13,421 bases of DNA from NCBI GenBank assembly GCA_016872875.1, contig VGYW01000229.1, positions 1 to 13,421 on the forward strand, written 5' to 3'. A program made the translations under genes and the position numbers. The stretch is from Planctomycetota bacterium. Lineage in GTDB: Bacteria; Planctomycetota; PUPC01; DSUN01. Below the pieces are notes generated by a model that made no database searches, was not told the origin of the DNA, and worked only from the letters and a program-made list of their open reading frames with translations. Shown in pieces: positions 1-6,489 of the stretch (the first letter of the stretch is position 1; each line of letters starts with the position of its first letter).

Positions 1-27
1 GTTGTCCCTGTGGTCCCTGTTGTCCTT
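1..27. repeat. Imperfect 9-nt tandem repeat
   Basis: Three near-identical 9-nt units (GTTGTCCCT, GTGGTCCCT, GTTGTCCTT) open the window. This is one of several short tandem tracts in the non-coding DNA here. It is cut by the window edge, so its full length is unknown. Confidence 0.5.
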
Positions 28-210
28 TCCCAGCCACCCGCCGTACCCCATGCCTCTCGCACCGTCACGGGCACCCGAGCGTGCGTCAGCCCGTCGGACT
101 GCGGCGGCTCGACGCCGCTGTCGGCACACCACCCGGGGCAGGAAAGTAGAGAATTGAGGTCTGACCCCTTCGCCCTTGCCCTGACATCGTCCGAAAAGTC
201 TACCCGCGCC
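28..210. other. Gene-free stretch flanking the CRISPR array
   Basis: I see no supportable gene here; the reading frames that cross it are low in recognisable content. Positions 146-170 contain GAATTGAGGTCTGACCCC, a string that I recall as common near REP/RAYT-type repeats in bacterial genomes, but this is only an association from memory. If the array is read on the minus strand, the roughly 30 nt next to the last repeat (181-210) could be a trailing spacer or the array trailer. Confidence 0.4.
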
Positions 211-378
211 GTTGTACACAGCCGAGAATGGCGGGGGGGGTACACCACCGATAATCTTCGGCCTGGGGATCCCAGGTTGTACACAGCCGAGAATGGCGGG
301 GGGGGGTACACCAGATAGACCATAGGGGACAACGCCATGATCGTTGTACACAGCCGAGAATGGCGGGGGGGGTACACC
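211..378 (-). CRISPR. CRISPR mini-array, three repeats and two spacers
   Basis: Three copies of a 36-37 nt repeat lie at 211-246, 276-312 and 343-378. On the plus strand each begins GTTGTACACAGCC, continues GAGAATGGC, then a run of 8, 9 and 8 G respectively, and ends TACACC. Apart from the one extra G, the copies are identical. The two spacers (247-275, 29 nt; 313-342, 30 nt) are unrelated in sequence. The repeat ends form an imperfect inverted repeat (GTTGTAC against GGTGTAC, 6 of 7), a layout seen in some type V repeats that end in ...CAAC. I assign the minus strand because the effector gene and the anti-repeat then lie upstream in the same direction, and the repeat read that way ends GTGTACAAC before each spacer. 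The array is small and no cas1/cas2 is in view, so it may be inactive for acquisition. An ordinary tandem repeat is the main alternative, but the regular unique spacers and the adjacent Cas12-like gene argue against it. Confidence 0.8.
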
Positions 379-418
379 AGATACCGCCGAAGTCGAGAGG
401 GCGCAAGGAGTTAGCCCG

Positions 419-580
419 CATTTCGGCTGAAAAAAGCGCCCCATCCGGGCCATTCTTTGGCGGTCCGGGCCTCCTTTTTCCCCAACATTCTCGGTCGTGT
501 CGCCGGGCCTGGCCGCCGCCCTGACAGGTCCAGTGACCCATCCGGTCTTGTGCCCTTTGGGCCGAAACCCGTAGGCCCAC
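419..580 (-). ncRNA. Candidate tracrRNA region with anti-repeat
   Basis: Between the effector gene and the array, positions 480-500 hold an inverted degenerate copy of the CRISPR repeat. Read on the minus strand it shares ACAC, CCGAGAATG and GGGG with the plus-sense repeat, separated by two 2-nt mismatches, giving 17 of 21 identical. It could therefore pair with repeat nucleotides 11-31 of a minus-strand crRNA, as a tracrRNA anti-repeat does. Upstream on the same strand, 558-579 can fold as a TGGGCC/GGCCCA hairpin. Downstream, a T6 run (435-430) could mark an end. A shorter partial match lies at 419-429. The outer limits given are guesses; no promoter was recognised, so co-transcription with the effector gene is possible. 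Everything beyond the sequence match is inference. Confidence 0.5.
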
Positions 581-702
581 GCGGCCGTAACAACTGGATG
601 CCCGACGTAGTCCGACGCGGCCTATAGCAGCCCCGCCGGCGGCCCGCGCTATTCCACGCAGGGCCAACACCATTCATGACAGTTTGGCCGGGAAAGTCAA
701 GC

Positions 703-2739
703 TCAAAATGGCGTGGGCTTGCCGCGGCAGAGGTCTTCGGCCCTTCCCCGCGCGAGGATGCGCTTCTCCACGTCGGCCATGTCCACTTCCACGGTTGGCT
801 GGCCCCTGGGAGTCAGGCGGAAGACCCGCTTGTCCTTGTTGGGCCTCTCCACCTCTGGCAGCTCCCCGTAGAACCTCTTGTGCAGGTTCACCGAAGCATT
901 ATGGTCGGCGTTGGCGATGTAGCCGCACTCTGGGCAGGCGAAGAGCTTGCCAACGGGCTCGAAGGCGGGGAGGCCCTCCTTCGCGGAGAAGCGCGCGCCC
1001 ATCGAGCCGCAGCGCGAGCAGAGCTGGCTGGTCCAATGGGGAAAGACCTCCACCACCCGCATCCCGGCGTCGTTGGCCAGTTGCTTCACCCACTTCTCCA
1101 GGTTGGCGCGGTTCCAGCTCACGAGGGCCCTGTTGATGCCGCGCTCCTTCTCGGCGTCGGGCACGAGGCCGGCCAGCTTCTCGAGGATGATCAGGTCGGC
1201 GCCGTTCTCGTGTGCGAAGGCGACGATGCGGCGCGCGCCCTTCTTGAAGCGGTCCTCGCCCATCTTGTCGGTGTGGCGCTGTAGCTCGACGAAGGATTCC
1301 TCGCCAGCGATAGGCTTACCGCGCTTGCGGCGGCCCTTCGCAAGCGCGCGCTTGTGGCCGGCGATGGCGGGAAGGCCCGGCCCCTTGCCCGGGTCGCCCT
1401 GCTCGCGCAGCAGGCGCGCCCGCACGATCTTCCCGTCGCGCCGCACCGTGGCCGCGCCCAGGTGCCGAAGCCCGAGGTCCACCGCGCACGTCACTGGCTC
1501 ATGCCCCGCGAGCTCCGGCTCCTCGCGCAATCTGCCTACCAGCCACTTGGTCCCCTTGGTCGTGTACCTGTCAATGGAGTCCTGGCCCACGCTCAGGCGG
1601 CAGTGAAGGTCTGGCATGTCGCAGGTGAAGGACAGATACACGGCTCCATCGGGCTGGGCTGGTCGGAAGATCAGCTTTGCGCCGCGAATCTCGGCGGGGC
1701 GGGCAGGCTGGCCGCGGTAGGCGGGATCGGCGAAGGCGTAGGTGAACTTCTCGTTCAGGGGTGGGTTCACTTTCTGGATGAGGCGCAGCCGCGGGTCGGG
1801 GCGGAAGGCGAAGGTGGTCCAGAGGGCGGCGCGCTTGGCGCCCTCGGGGGCCAGGAGTTGGAGCGAGATCGTGCCGGCCTGGAGGTCGAGGGCCTTGTAG
1901 GTCTCGCCCTTCTTGAACTGGTACCAGAAGGGGTGCTTCTCGGGCGACGGCTCGGTGAAGGTGGGGCGGTGGCGGAAGCCGTCGGGGTTCCGCTTCTTGG
2001 CCCAGGGGCGCACGAACTCCCGCTGGTAGTAGCCGTGGAGCTTGTCCAGCTCCTTCAACTCAGGGTTGGCGTTGAAGAACTCCTCGGACTCCACCTTGTT
2101 GCGTTTGCTACGCTTCGCGCGGCGGAGCCTTTCCTTGCCATCGTCAGAGATCGGGTTGACGACGTCCGCTCCGCCGCGCCATGCGGCAAGGCCGGGGTTG
2201 GCTTGTAGGAAGGCCAGCCACTTGTGCCAGCGCTGGCGCCGCTTGGCAGCCTGGCCGTGCTCTGCCTCGAAGGCTTCGAGTGCGGGGCGCAGCTTCATGT
2301 ATTCGGGGTTCTCGGCCTCCCACTCGGCTCTAGCCTTTTGCCATTCCTCGTGGGCGGACGCCCAGATGGCCATGAGTTCCTTGTGGCTATCCATGGCCTG
2401 GTAGGCGCCCTCCCAGAGCTTCCTGTGGAATCTGCCCGGAAGGCCGGGGAGCTCCTTCCACCTGTCGAAGAGCAGCTTGCCTTCGGCGATCAGCGCCGCG
2501 GCCGGCGCGTGCCACGGCTTCGGGTCCTTCTTCGGCTTCCACCGCGGGTCCGTGACTGCCTCCATCACTGCCGTGGCATGCTGGCTGTTGCGGATCGCGC
2601 CGAATATCTCCGCGTAGCGCGGGTCGGCCTCCCCGCGCTTCATCTTGTGCATGTGGCGCAGGGCGAACCGGAGGCACTCGTTGTAGACCCCATGGGTGCG
2701 CCAGAGGGCGGCGCGGGCCTCGGGGTCCACCATGTCCAT
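703..2739 (-). CDS. cas12: Compact Cas12-type (Cas12b-like) RNA-guided nuclease
   Basis: Predicted type V CRISPR effector that would use a crRNA, probably with a tracrRNA, to cut DNA through one RuvC site. From the chosen start the protein has 678 residues. RuvC-I is AVDLG with D421, RuvC-II is LIILEK with E520, and RuvC-III is NADHN with D612. A zinc ribbon has C574, C577, C602 and C605. All key residues are present, so activity is plausible. The N-terminal ~400 residues are helical, charged and rich in Trp. Several stretches recall Cas12b from memory: ARAALWRTH near residue 8, TFTEPSPEKHPFW near residue 260, and EDRFKKGARRI before RuvC-II. Cas12b is usually above 1,050 residues and TnpB about 400, so this is an intermediate size. 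A GTG at 2814 would add 25 residues, but those lie in a REP-like palindrome. ATG 2739 has GAGGG about 10 nt upstream. The N-terminal strand expected in Cas12b is not visible. Subtype is unassigned. Confidence 0.88.
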   Translation of the reverse strand: MDMVDPEARAALWRTHGVYNECLRFALRHMHKMKRGEADPRYAEIFGAIRNSQHATAVMEAVTDPRWKPKKDPKPWHAPAAALIAEGKLLFDRWKELPGLPGRFHRKLWEGAYQAMDSHKELMAIWASAHEEWQKARAEWEAENPEYMKLRPALEAFEAEHGQAAKRRQRWHKWLAFLQANPGLAAWRGGADVVNPISDDGKERLRRAKRSKRNKVESEEFFNANPELKELDKLHGYYQREFVRPWAKKRNPDGFRHRPTFTEPSPEKHPFWYQFKKGETYKALDLQAGTISLQLLAPEGAKRAALWTTFAFRPDPRLRLIQKVNPPLNEKFTYAFADPAYRGQPARPAEIRGAKLIFRPAQPDGAVYLSFTCDMPDLHCRLSVGQDSIDRYTTKGTKWLVGRLREEPELAGHEPVTCAVDLGLRHLGAATVRRDGKIVRARLLREQGDPGKGPGLPAIAGHKRALAKGRRKRGKPIAGEESFVELQRHTDKMGEDRFKKGARRIVAFAHENGADLIILEKLAGLVPDAEKERGINRALVSWNRANLEKWVKQLANDAGMRVVEVFPHWTSQLCSRCGSMGARFSAKEGLPAFEPVGKLFACPECGYIANADHNASVNLHKRFYGELPEVERPNKDKRVFRLTPRGQPTVEVDMADVEKRILARGRAEDLCRGKPTPF

Positions 2740-2763
2740 CGTATCCACGCCCTCGGTGCCCCA

Positions 2764-2832
2764 ATCACAGGCCAGAGGCCTGTGCCACCAAGCCCCTTGT
2801 CTCAGCGGTGGCACAGGCGTCCCGCCTGTGAT
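2764..2832. repeat. REP-like double palindrome upstream of cas12
   Basis: Two 26-nt arms (2764-2789 and 2807-2832) are inverted copies of each other with three mismatches, around a 17-nt loop. Each arm is itself a palindrome (CACAGGCC/GGCCTGTG and CACAGGCG/CGCCTGTG). The core GCGTCCCGC recurs in the element at 3238-3324, so the two look like one family. It occupies the gap before the effector gene and may affect its transcript, or end transcripts from upstream. No T-run follows it. Confidence 0.75.
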
Positions 2833-2865
2833 CGCACTTTCCGCAAGAGAGACTATCTAGCCCGG

Positions 2866-3222
2866 CTACCAGTAGAACTCGAGGTCGGGCGGGAGGAGGG
2901 TCTTGGTGTTGATGTCCTGGAGGAGCGTGAGGTAGAAGAACAGGAGGGCGTCCGGCCCGGCCAGGGCGATGCGGGTGGGGGGCGGCTGGCCGGGGAACTC
3001 GGAGGTCCAGCCGGCGGGGCCGCCCCGGCCTCCGGGACGGTACATGACGGCCTGGTCGAGGATGCAGATGCAGTCCACCCACAGCTCGGGGTCGAGGCCG
3101 CGCTGGGCGTCCTGGAGGACGCGGAGGAGGCGCGCGGGCGGGTCGCTCTCGATTGCGAAGATGGCGCCGAAGACTGGCGGGTTGCTCCGCGGCCCCTCGA
3201 TGGGCGAGGCGACTTCGTAGCC
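2866..3222 (-). pseudogene. 5'-truncated ORF, possibly DUF6602-like C-terminus
   Basis: About 118 codons ending FYW-stop read as genuine protein: an EVASPIEG start, then PPVFGAIFAIES, then LWVDCICILDQAVMY, and near the end ALLFFYLTLLQDINT. The alternation of a beta strand with a conserved-looking Asp and a final hydrophobic helix reminds me of the C-terminal half of DUF6602 proteins, thought to be restriction-endonuclease-like. That is recognition from memory and weak. No ATG, GTG or TTG sits near the start of the conserved part. In frame, the codons before it run through the REP-like element at 3238-3324, so the N-terminal half seems to be lost or replaced. A GTG at 3369 would give a 167-residue ORF, but its first ~49 residues would be element sequence. 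It lies just upstream of cas12 in the same direction. Confidence 0.45.
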
Positions 3223-3237
3223 TCTGTTGCGGATTCC

Positions 3238-3324
3238 TGTAGCGACAAGCGTCCCGCTTGTCGAAGGCCTCGAAAGACCGCAGCGCCCATTGCCGGCAAT
3301 GGGCTCCCGACGCTTGCGGCTACA
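3238..3324. repeat. REP-like composite palindrome
   Basis: The element is bounded by TGTAGC (3238) and GCTACA (3324) with partly matching arms (TGTAGC..CAAGCGTC on both sides). Inside are the palindrome GACAAGCGTCCCGCTTGTC and the perfect 20-nt palindrome GCCCATTGCCGGCAATGGGC (3285-3304). The GCGTCCCGC core is shared with 2764-2832. It lies between the HEAT-repeat gene and the truncated ORF, and appears to have replaced that ORF's 5' end. Confidence 0.7.
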
Positions 3325-3386
3325 TTGCTGCCGAGCCCGCGTCGTTTCGGGGCTTTCCGCACCAGGCACTACGTAGGGCCGCAGGA

Positions 3387-3399
3387 GGGCGGCCCGCCC
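3387..3399. repeat. Short GC hairpin after the HEAT-repeat gene
   Basis: The perfect palindrome GGGCGGCCCGCCC lies about 20 nt downstream of the HEAT-repeat stop codon. It could help end the minus-strand transcript, but there is no T-run, so a rho-independent terminator is not supported. Confidence 0.3.
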
Positions 3400-3417
3400 C
3401 GGAGTTGTGGGCGAGGA

Positions 3418-5418
3418 TCATGGCCGGGCCTTGGGGGGCGGGGCGGGGGCGGCGGTGAGCTTGCGGCGGGCCAGCCACTTCTCGAAGCGGTCGAGGAGCT
3501 CGATGCGCTTGGTGACGAGTGCGGCCTGGGCGGGCTCGGCGCCGCCGCCGGCGGCCTGCCAGGAGTTCCATTGCTCGACGGCTTGGAGGGGCTGGAGGGC
3601 GCGCTCGTAGGCGTAGGCGGCCGCGGCGAAGGCGTCCTTGGTCCTGGCCCTCGCGGCGATGGCGGCGAGCTTGGCGCCGGCGGCGGCGGGGTAGAAGCTC
3701 GCGGCGTCGTGCTCGGCGGCCCAGGCCGCTACGAAGGCGGGAGTGCACGCGGCGCAGTAGCGGGACGACTTGGCGTCGAGGTCCTGCACGGCGTAGATGG
3801 CGCTCGACGGGCAGGTGGCGTCGGCGCAGGCGGGGAGGCCGAGGGAGCGGGCGAGGGCGTGGAGTGCGAGCTTGCGCGCGCGGGCGCAGGCCTGGTCGCG
3901 GGTCTCGCCCAGGCGCGCGAGCGAGAGGAGAATGGCTCCGCCGCGGCGCGTGGGGCAGAGGGCGGGCTCGAGGCCGGGCATGGAAAGCTCGGCGACGGTG
4001 AGGCCGATGAGGCGCACGGCCTGCGGGTCTGCGGCCTGGTCGCGGTCGAGGCGTGCGAGGACCGGGCGGGCGTCGCGGGGGCGGCCATCGGCGCTGGCGG
4101 CGAGGGTGAGGGGCTTTGTGGCGAGCTCGACCTTGGCCGGGAGGGGCGCCCCGGGGGTTCGCAGCGAGGTCTCGATGTCGGCGGCGAGGCCCTCGCCGCG
4201 GATGTCGCGCGCGAGGGTGCGGGAGCGGGCGTCGAGGCCGGCGACGAGGAAGTGCGGCTGGACCGCTTCGTCGCGCATGTCCCGCCAGTCGCGCGGGGTG
4301 TTGCCGCGCTTGCGCTTGTCGCGCGGGACCTTCTTGAGGGCTTCGAGCGCGCGGTCGCGGATGCTGGTCTGGGGGGCGGCGAGGAGTTCGACGTCGCCCA
4401 CCACGGGGAAGTCCCTGTGGAGGCGGTTCACGCCGCGCTGGAGGGTCCTGGCTGTCTCCTTGTCGTCGTCGTAGACCTCGAGGAGTCGCGTGACGGCGAG
4501 AGCGTGGGCGGGGTTGAGGATGCGGACGAACCAGCCGGCCACGCGGTCGCGGCTCTCGCGGGCCGGCTCGTCGAGCAGGGGCAGGATGAAGGGGAGGACG
4601 GCCGGGTCGTCCCACTGCGCGAGGGCGGCCCTTGCGGCCAGGCGCAGGGCGTCGGAGCGGAGTGCCTCGGCCACGAAGGGCGCGGCGAAGGGCGAGCCGA
4701 GCTCGCCGAGGGCCTTCAGGCACTCAAGCCGAACCTCGTCGTCCTTCGAGTTCGCAAGGAGCTCCGTGAGCACCAGCACGGCGCCGTGGCCGCTGATGGC
4801 GGCCAGGGCCTTGACGGCCTCGACGTGGAGCTCCTTGTCGGCCGGGTTGCGGAGGATTTCGATGATCTTGGGGACGGAGACGGGGTCGCCGATTGTGGCG
4901 AGGACGCGGAGGAGGTGTCGGCGCTGGACGGGCGTGGCGGCGGCAGCGAAGGCAGGGCGGACGATGGGGAGCGCCTCGCGGCCCTTCGCGGCCAGCTCGC
5001 CTTCGGCCTTCAGGCGCGCCGGCTCCTTCTCGTCGAGGAGCGCCTCGACGAGCTTGTGGGTCTCCTCGCGCGCTTTCAGGCGGGCGAGGAGTTCGGCGGA
5101 AACGGCGATGGCCTCGCCCTTCGCCGCCAGGCCGGGGCCGTCCACAATCGTCTTGTCTATCTCCCCGCGGTCAATCACCACGGTGCCGCCCACGTCGAGC
5201 TCGATGCGCGCCTTCTCCCCCTCGATGGTCACGCGGCCCTGGAGCTGTTGGCCGTTGCGCAGGACGATGGTATCGCCCAGCGCCGCAGCGGCCAGGGCGA
5301 GGCAGAAGGCGAGGGGCGAGGGGCGCGTGACGCGTGACGCGTGACGCGTGACGAGCGGAGGCAGGACAACTCCCTGCTTCAGTCCGAGATCCGAGATCCG
5401 AAATCCGAAATCGCTCAT
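3418..5418 (-). CDS. Exported HEAT-repeat protein
   Basis: A 666-residue protein, probably secreted or periplasmic, likely a binding scaffold; no enzymatic motif is seen. Residues 1-34 form a long, Arg-containing n-region and residues 35-47 (PLAFCLALAAAAL) a hydrophobic core, with a plausible signal-peptidase site after ALG at about residue 48. Residues 49-92 (DTIVLRNGQQLQGRV, then DRGEIDKTIVDGP) match a small beta module common in planctomycete exported proteins. Alternating helices at about 115-330 read as HEAT repeats (for example PADKELHVEAVKALAAISG, DDEVRLECLKALGELGS). The C-terminal part has two Cys pairs (CADATC, CAAC), alpha-rich Ala sequence, and a Pro/Lys tail. I place the start at the ATGA that overlaps the FHA gene stop, which implies translational coupling; no other ATG or GTG lies before the signal core. 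Much of the first 32 codons is heptanucleotide repeat. Confidence 0.75.
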   Translation of the reverse strand: MSDFGFRISDLGLKQGVVLPPLVTRHASRVTRPSPLAFCLALAAAALGDTIVLRNGQQLQGRVTIEGEKARIELDVGGTVVIDRGEIDKTIVDGPGLAAKGEAIAVSAELLARLKAREETHKLVEALLDEKEPARLKAEGELAAKGREALPIVRPAFAAAATPVQRRHLLRVLATIGDPVSVPKIIEILRNPADKELHVEAVKALAAISGHGAVLVLTELLANSKDDEVRLECLKALGELGSPFAAPFVAEALRSDALRLAARAALAQWDDPAVLPFILPLLDEPARESRDRVAGWFVRILNPAHALAVTRLLEVYDDDKETARTLQRGVNRLHRDFPVVGDVELLAAPQTSIRDRALEALKKVPRDKRKRGNTPRDWRDMRDEAVQPHFLVAGLDARSRTLARDIRGEGLAADIETSLRTPGAPLPAKVELATKPLTLAASADGRPRDARPVLARLDRDQAADPQAVRLIGLTVAELSMPGLEPALCPTRRGGAILLSLARLGETRDQACARARKLALHALARSLGLPACADATCPSSAIYAVQDLDAKSSRYCAACTPAFVAAWAAEHDAASFYPAAAGAKLAAIAARARTKDAFAAAAYAYERALQPLQAVEQWNSWQAAGGGAEPAQAALVTKRIELLDRFEKWLARRKLTAAPAPPPKARP
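5325..5352. repeat. Heptanucleotide tandem repeat, 4 x GCGTGAC
   Basis: Four exact copies of GCGTGAC stand in tandem. They encode residues 23-32 (VTRHASRVT) in the n-region of the HEAT-repeat protein's signal peptide. The unit length is not a multiple of three, so gain or loss of one unit would shift the frame. Confidence 0.9.
5384..5411. repeat. Heptanucleotide tandem repeat, CCGAGAT/CCGAAAT
   Basis: Two copies of CCGAGAT are followed by two of CCGAAAT, four 7-nt units in all. They encode residues 3-12 of the HEAT-repeat protein, directly after its start codon. The layout resembles short tandemly repeated repetitive (STRR) heptamers described in cyanobacteria; here the relation is only by pattern. 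Confidence 0.9.
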
Positions 5419-6434
5419 GGTTGCTGCTTCTTCTTCTTGAGGAAGGCCATGAGGCCGCCCTGGTCGCCCGCCTGGGGGGGCGGCGGCGCCTGCTGTTGCG
5501 GGGGCCGAGGGGGCTGTGGCGCCTGGGGCGGCCGTGGCGGCTGGGGGGGCGCCGGCGGCTGCGGCTGCGTCTTCTTGCGCAACGGCTCCTTGGCCGCCAC
5601 CTCGTCGAGGAGGGAGAACAGCGGCGGCTCCGGCGGCGCGCGGCGCGCAACGCTGTCGTGCTTCATCGTGCGGGTCCGCTCGTCCTGGGGCCGCACGGGC
5701 GGCGGCTCCTCGACGACTTCGACGACGGCGAGCTCCTCCTCCTCCTCCTTCTGCTGAGCGGGGCGCTCGTCGGTTGGCCGGCCGCCGGAGCCCACCTTGT
5801 CGAGGAACTCGAAGAGGCCGCGGACGTCTTCGTCGAGGTTCTCCTTCGGCTTCTGGGGCTGGGCCGGCTGAGGCGGCGCGGCCGGGTGAGCGGCGGTGGG
5901 CGGCCGAGGGACAGGTGGGGGCGCGGCGGGCGGCGGCTGCGCGGCGGGCGCCCGCTGAGCCGGCGCCGGTTGCGGCTGCGGCGGGGGCGGCCGCCAGGCC
6001 GGCTGCGGCCCTGGGCGCGGCGCGGTTGGCGGGGCCGCGGGCGCGGGAGCGGCCTCCACCACGGCGGCTCGCCGCGGGGGCGCCGCGGCCAGCTCTTCCG
6101 CCGTCGGCGGCGTGATGACGGTCGGCGCCGTCGTCACCCCCAGGAGCCGGAACTCCAGCACCGCCTTGCCGATCTGGATGATGTCGCCGTGGCGCAGCAC
6201 CCTGGTGGTGATCCTCTGGCGGTTGACGTAGGTGCCGTTGCTGCTGCCGAGGTCGGCGATAGTCCACTCCTCGGCGCCGGTCTGCGAGACCTTGCAATGG
6301 TTGCGGGAGGCCAACTTGTCCTTGACGATGACCGCGGCCTCGCGGGAGCGTCCGACGAGATAGGTCTTCCCCTCGTCGAGCGGGTACTCCTTCTTGTCCG
6401 TGAAGCCGCTGGTCGCCAGCAGGGTCGCCTTCAT
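5415..6434 (-). CDS. FHA-domain protein with disordered tail
   Basis: A 339-residue cytoplasmic protein, predicted to bind phosphothreonine peptides and so to act as a signalling adaptor. Residues 1-98 are an FHA domain with GRS (28-30), SRNH (43-46) and LGSSNGTYVN (62-71), the standard binding-loop residues. Residues 101-200 are Pro/Ala-rich and likely disordered. Residues 230-234 are an acidic EEEEE run. Three short hydrophobic motifs recur in the tail: GLFEFLDKV (206-214), PLFSLLDEV (271-279) and GLMAFLKKK (327-335). I chose ATG 6434 because GAGG lies 8 nt before it and the FHA fold starts there; a longer frame to 6554 would run over the promoter. It is the first gene of a two-gene operon; its stop overlaps the next start as ATGA. 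No kinase or phosphatase partner gene is in the window. Confidence 0.9.
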   Translation of the reverse strand: MKATLLATSGFTDKKEYPLDEGKTYLVGRSREAAVIVKDKLASRNHCKVSQTGAEEWTIADLGSSNGTYVNRQRITTRVLRHGDIIQIGKAVLEFRLLGVTTAPTVITPPTAEELAAAPPRRAAVVEAAPAPAAPPTAPRPGPQPAWRPPPPQPQPAPAQRAPAAQPPPAAPPPVPRPPTAAHPAAPPQPAQPQKPKENLDEDVRGLFEFLDKVGSGGRPTDERPAQQKEEEEELAVVEVVEEPPPVRPQDERTRTMKHDSVARRAPPEPPLFSLLDEVAAKEPLRKKTQPQPPAPPQPPRPPQAPQPPRPPQQQAPPPPQAGDQGGLMAFLKKKKQQP

Positions 6435-6489
6435 CCGCATCGCCTCGCACTGGGGATTGCAATCGAGCCCTTCTCCGCTGCCGCGCCGT

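Noticed and set aside
211..378. Plain satellite or REP repeat instead of CRISPR
   Set aside because: Regular 29-30 nt unique spacers, near-identical repeats, an adjacent Cas12-like gene and an anti-repeat make CRISPR the better reading.
430..478. Rho-independent terminator at the T-runs between cas12 and the array
   Set aside because: T6 on the minus strand (435-430) and T5 on the plus strand (474-478 or so) are not preceded by a convincing stem; kept only as a possible tracrRNA end.
676..702. Small ORFs overlapping 200-677 on the minus strand
   Set aside because: They cross the CRISPR repeats and tracrRNA region, encode Arg/Gly/Pro-rich text with no domain, and have no good ribosome site.
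703..2739. IS605/IS607-type TnpB transposon protein
   Set aside because: TnpB proteins are about 400 residues and lie near TnpA or transposon ends. This one is much longer, has Cas12b-like N-terminal segments and sits beside a repeat-spacer array. Not fully excluded without a tree.
2740..2814. GTG start adding 25 residues to the effector
   Set aside because: The extra codons lie in the REP-like palindrome and do not resemble a Cas12 N-terminus; ATG 2739 has a better ribosome site.
2224..5337. 1,037-codon open frame on the plus strand
   Set aside because: It runs antisense to cas12, the truncated ORF and the HEAT-repeat gene; its protein is Gly/Glu/Val-rich with no recognisable domain, as expected from high-GC shadow frames.
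5419..6462. Extension of the HEAT-repeat frame upstream to give 1,014 residues
   Set aside because: The added part is an out-of-frame reading of the FHA gene, which has clear FHA motifs; the ATGA overlap gives a better start at 5418.
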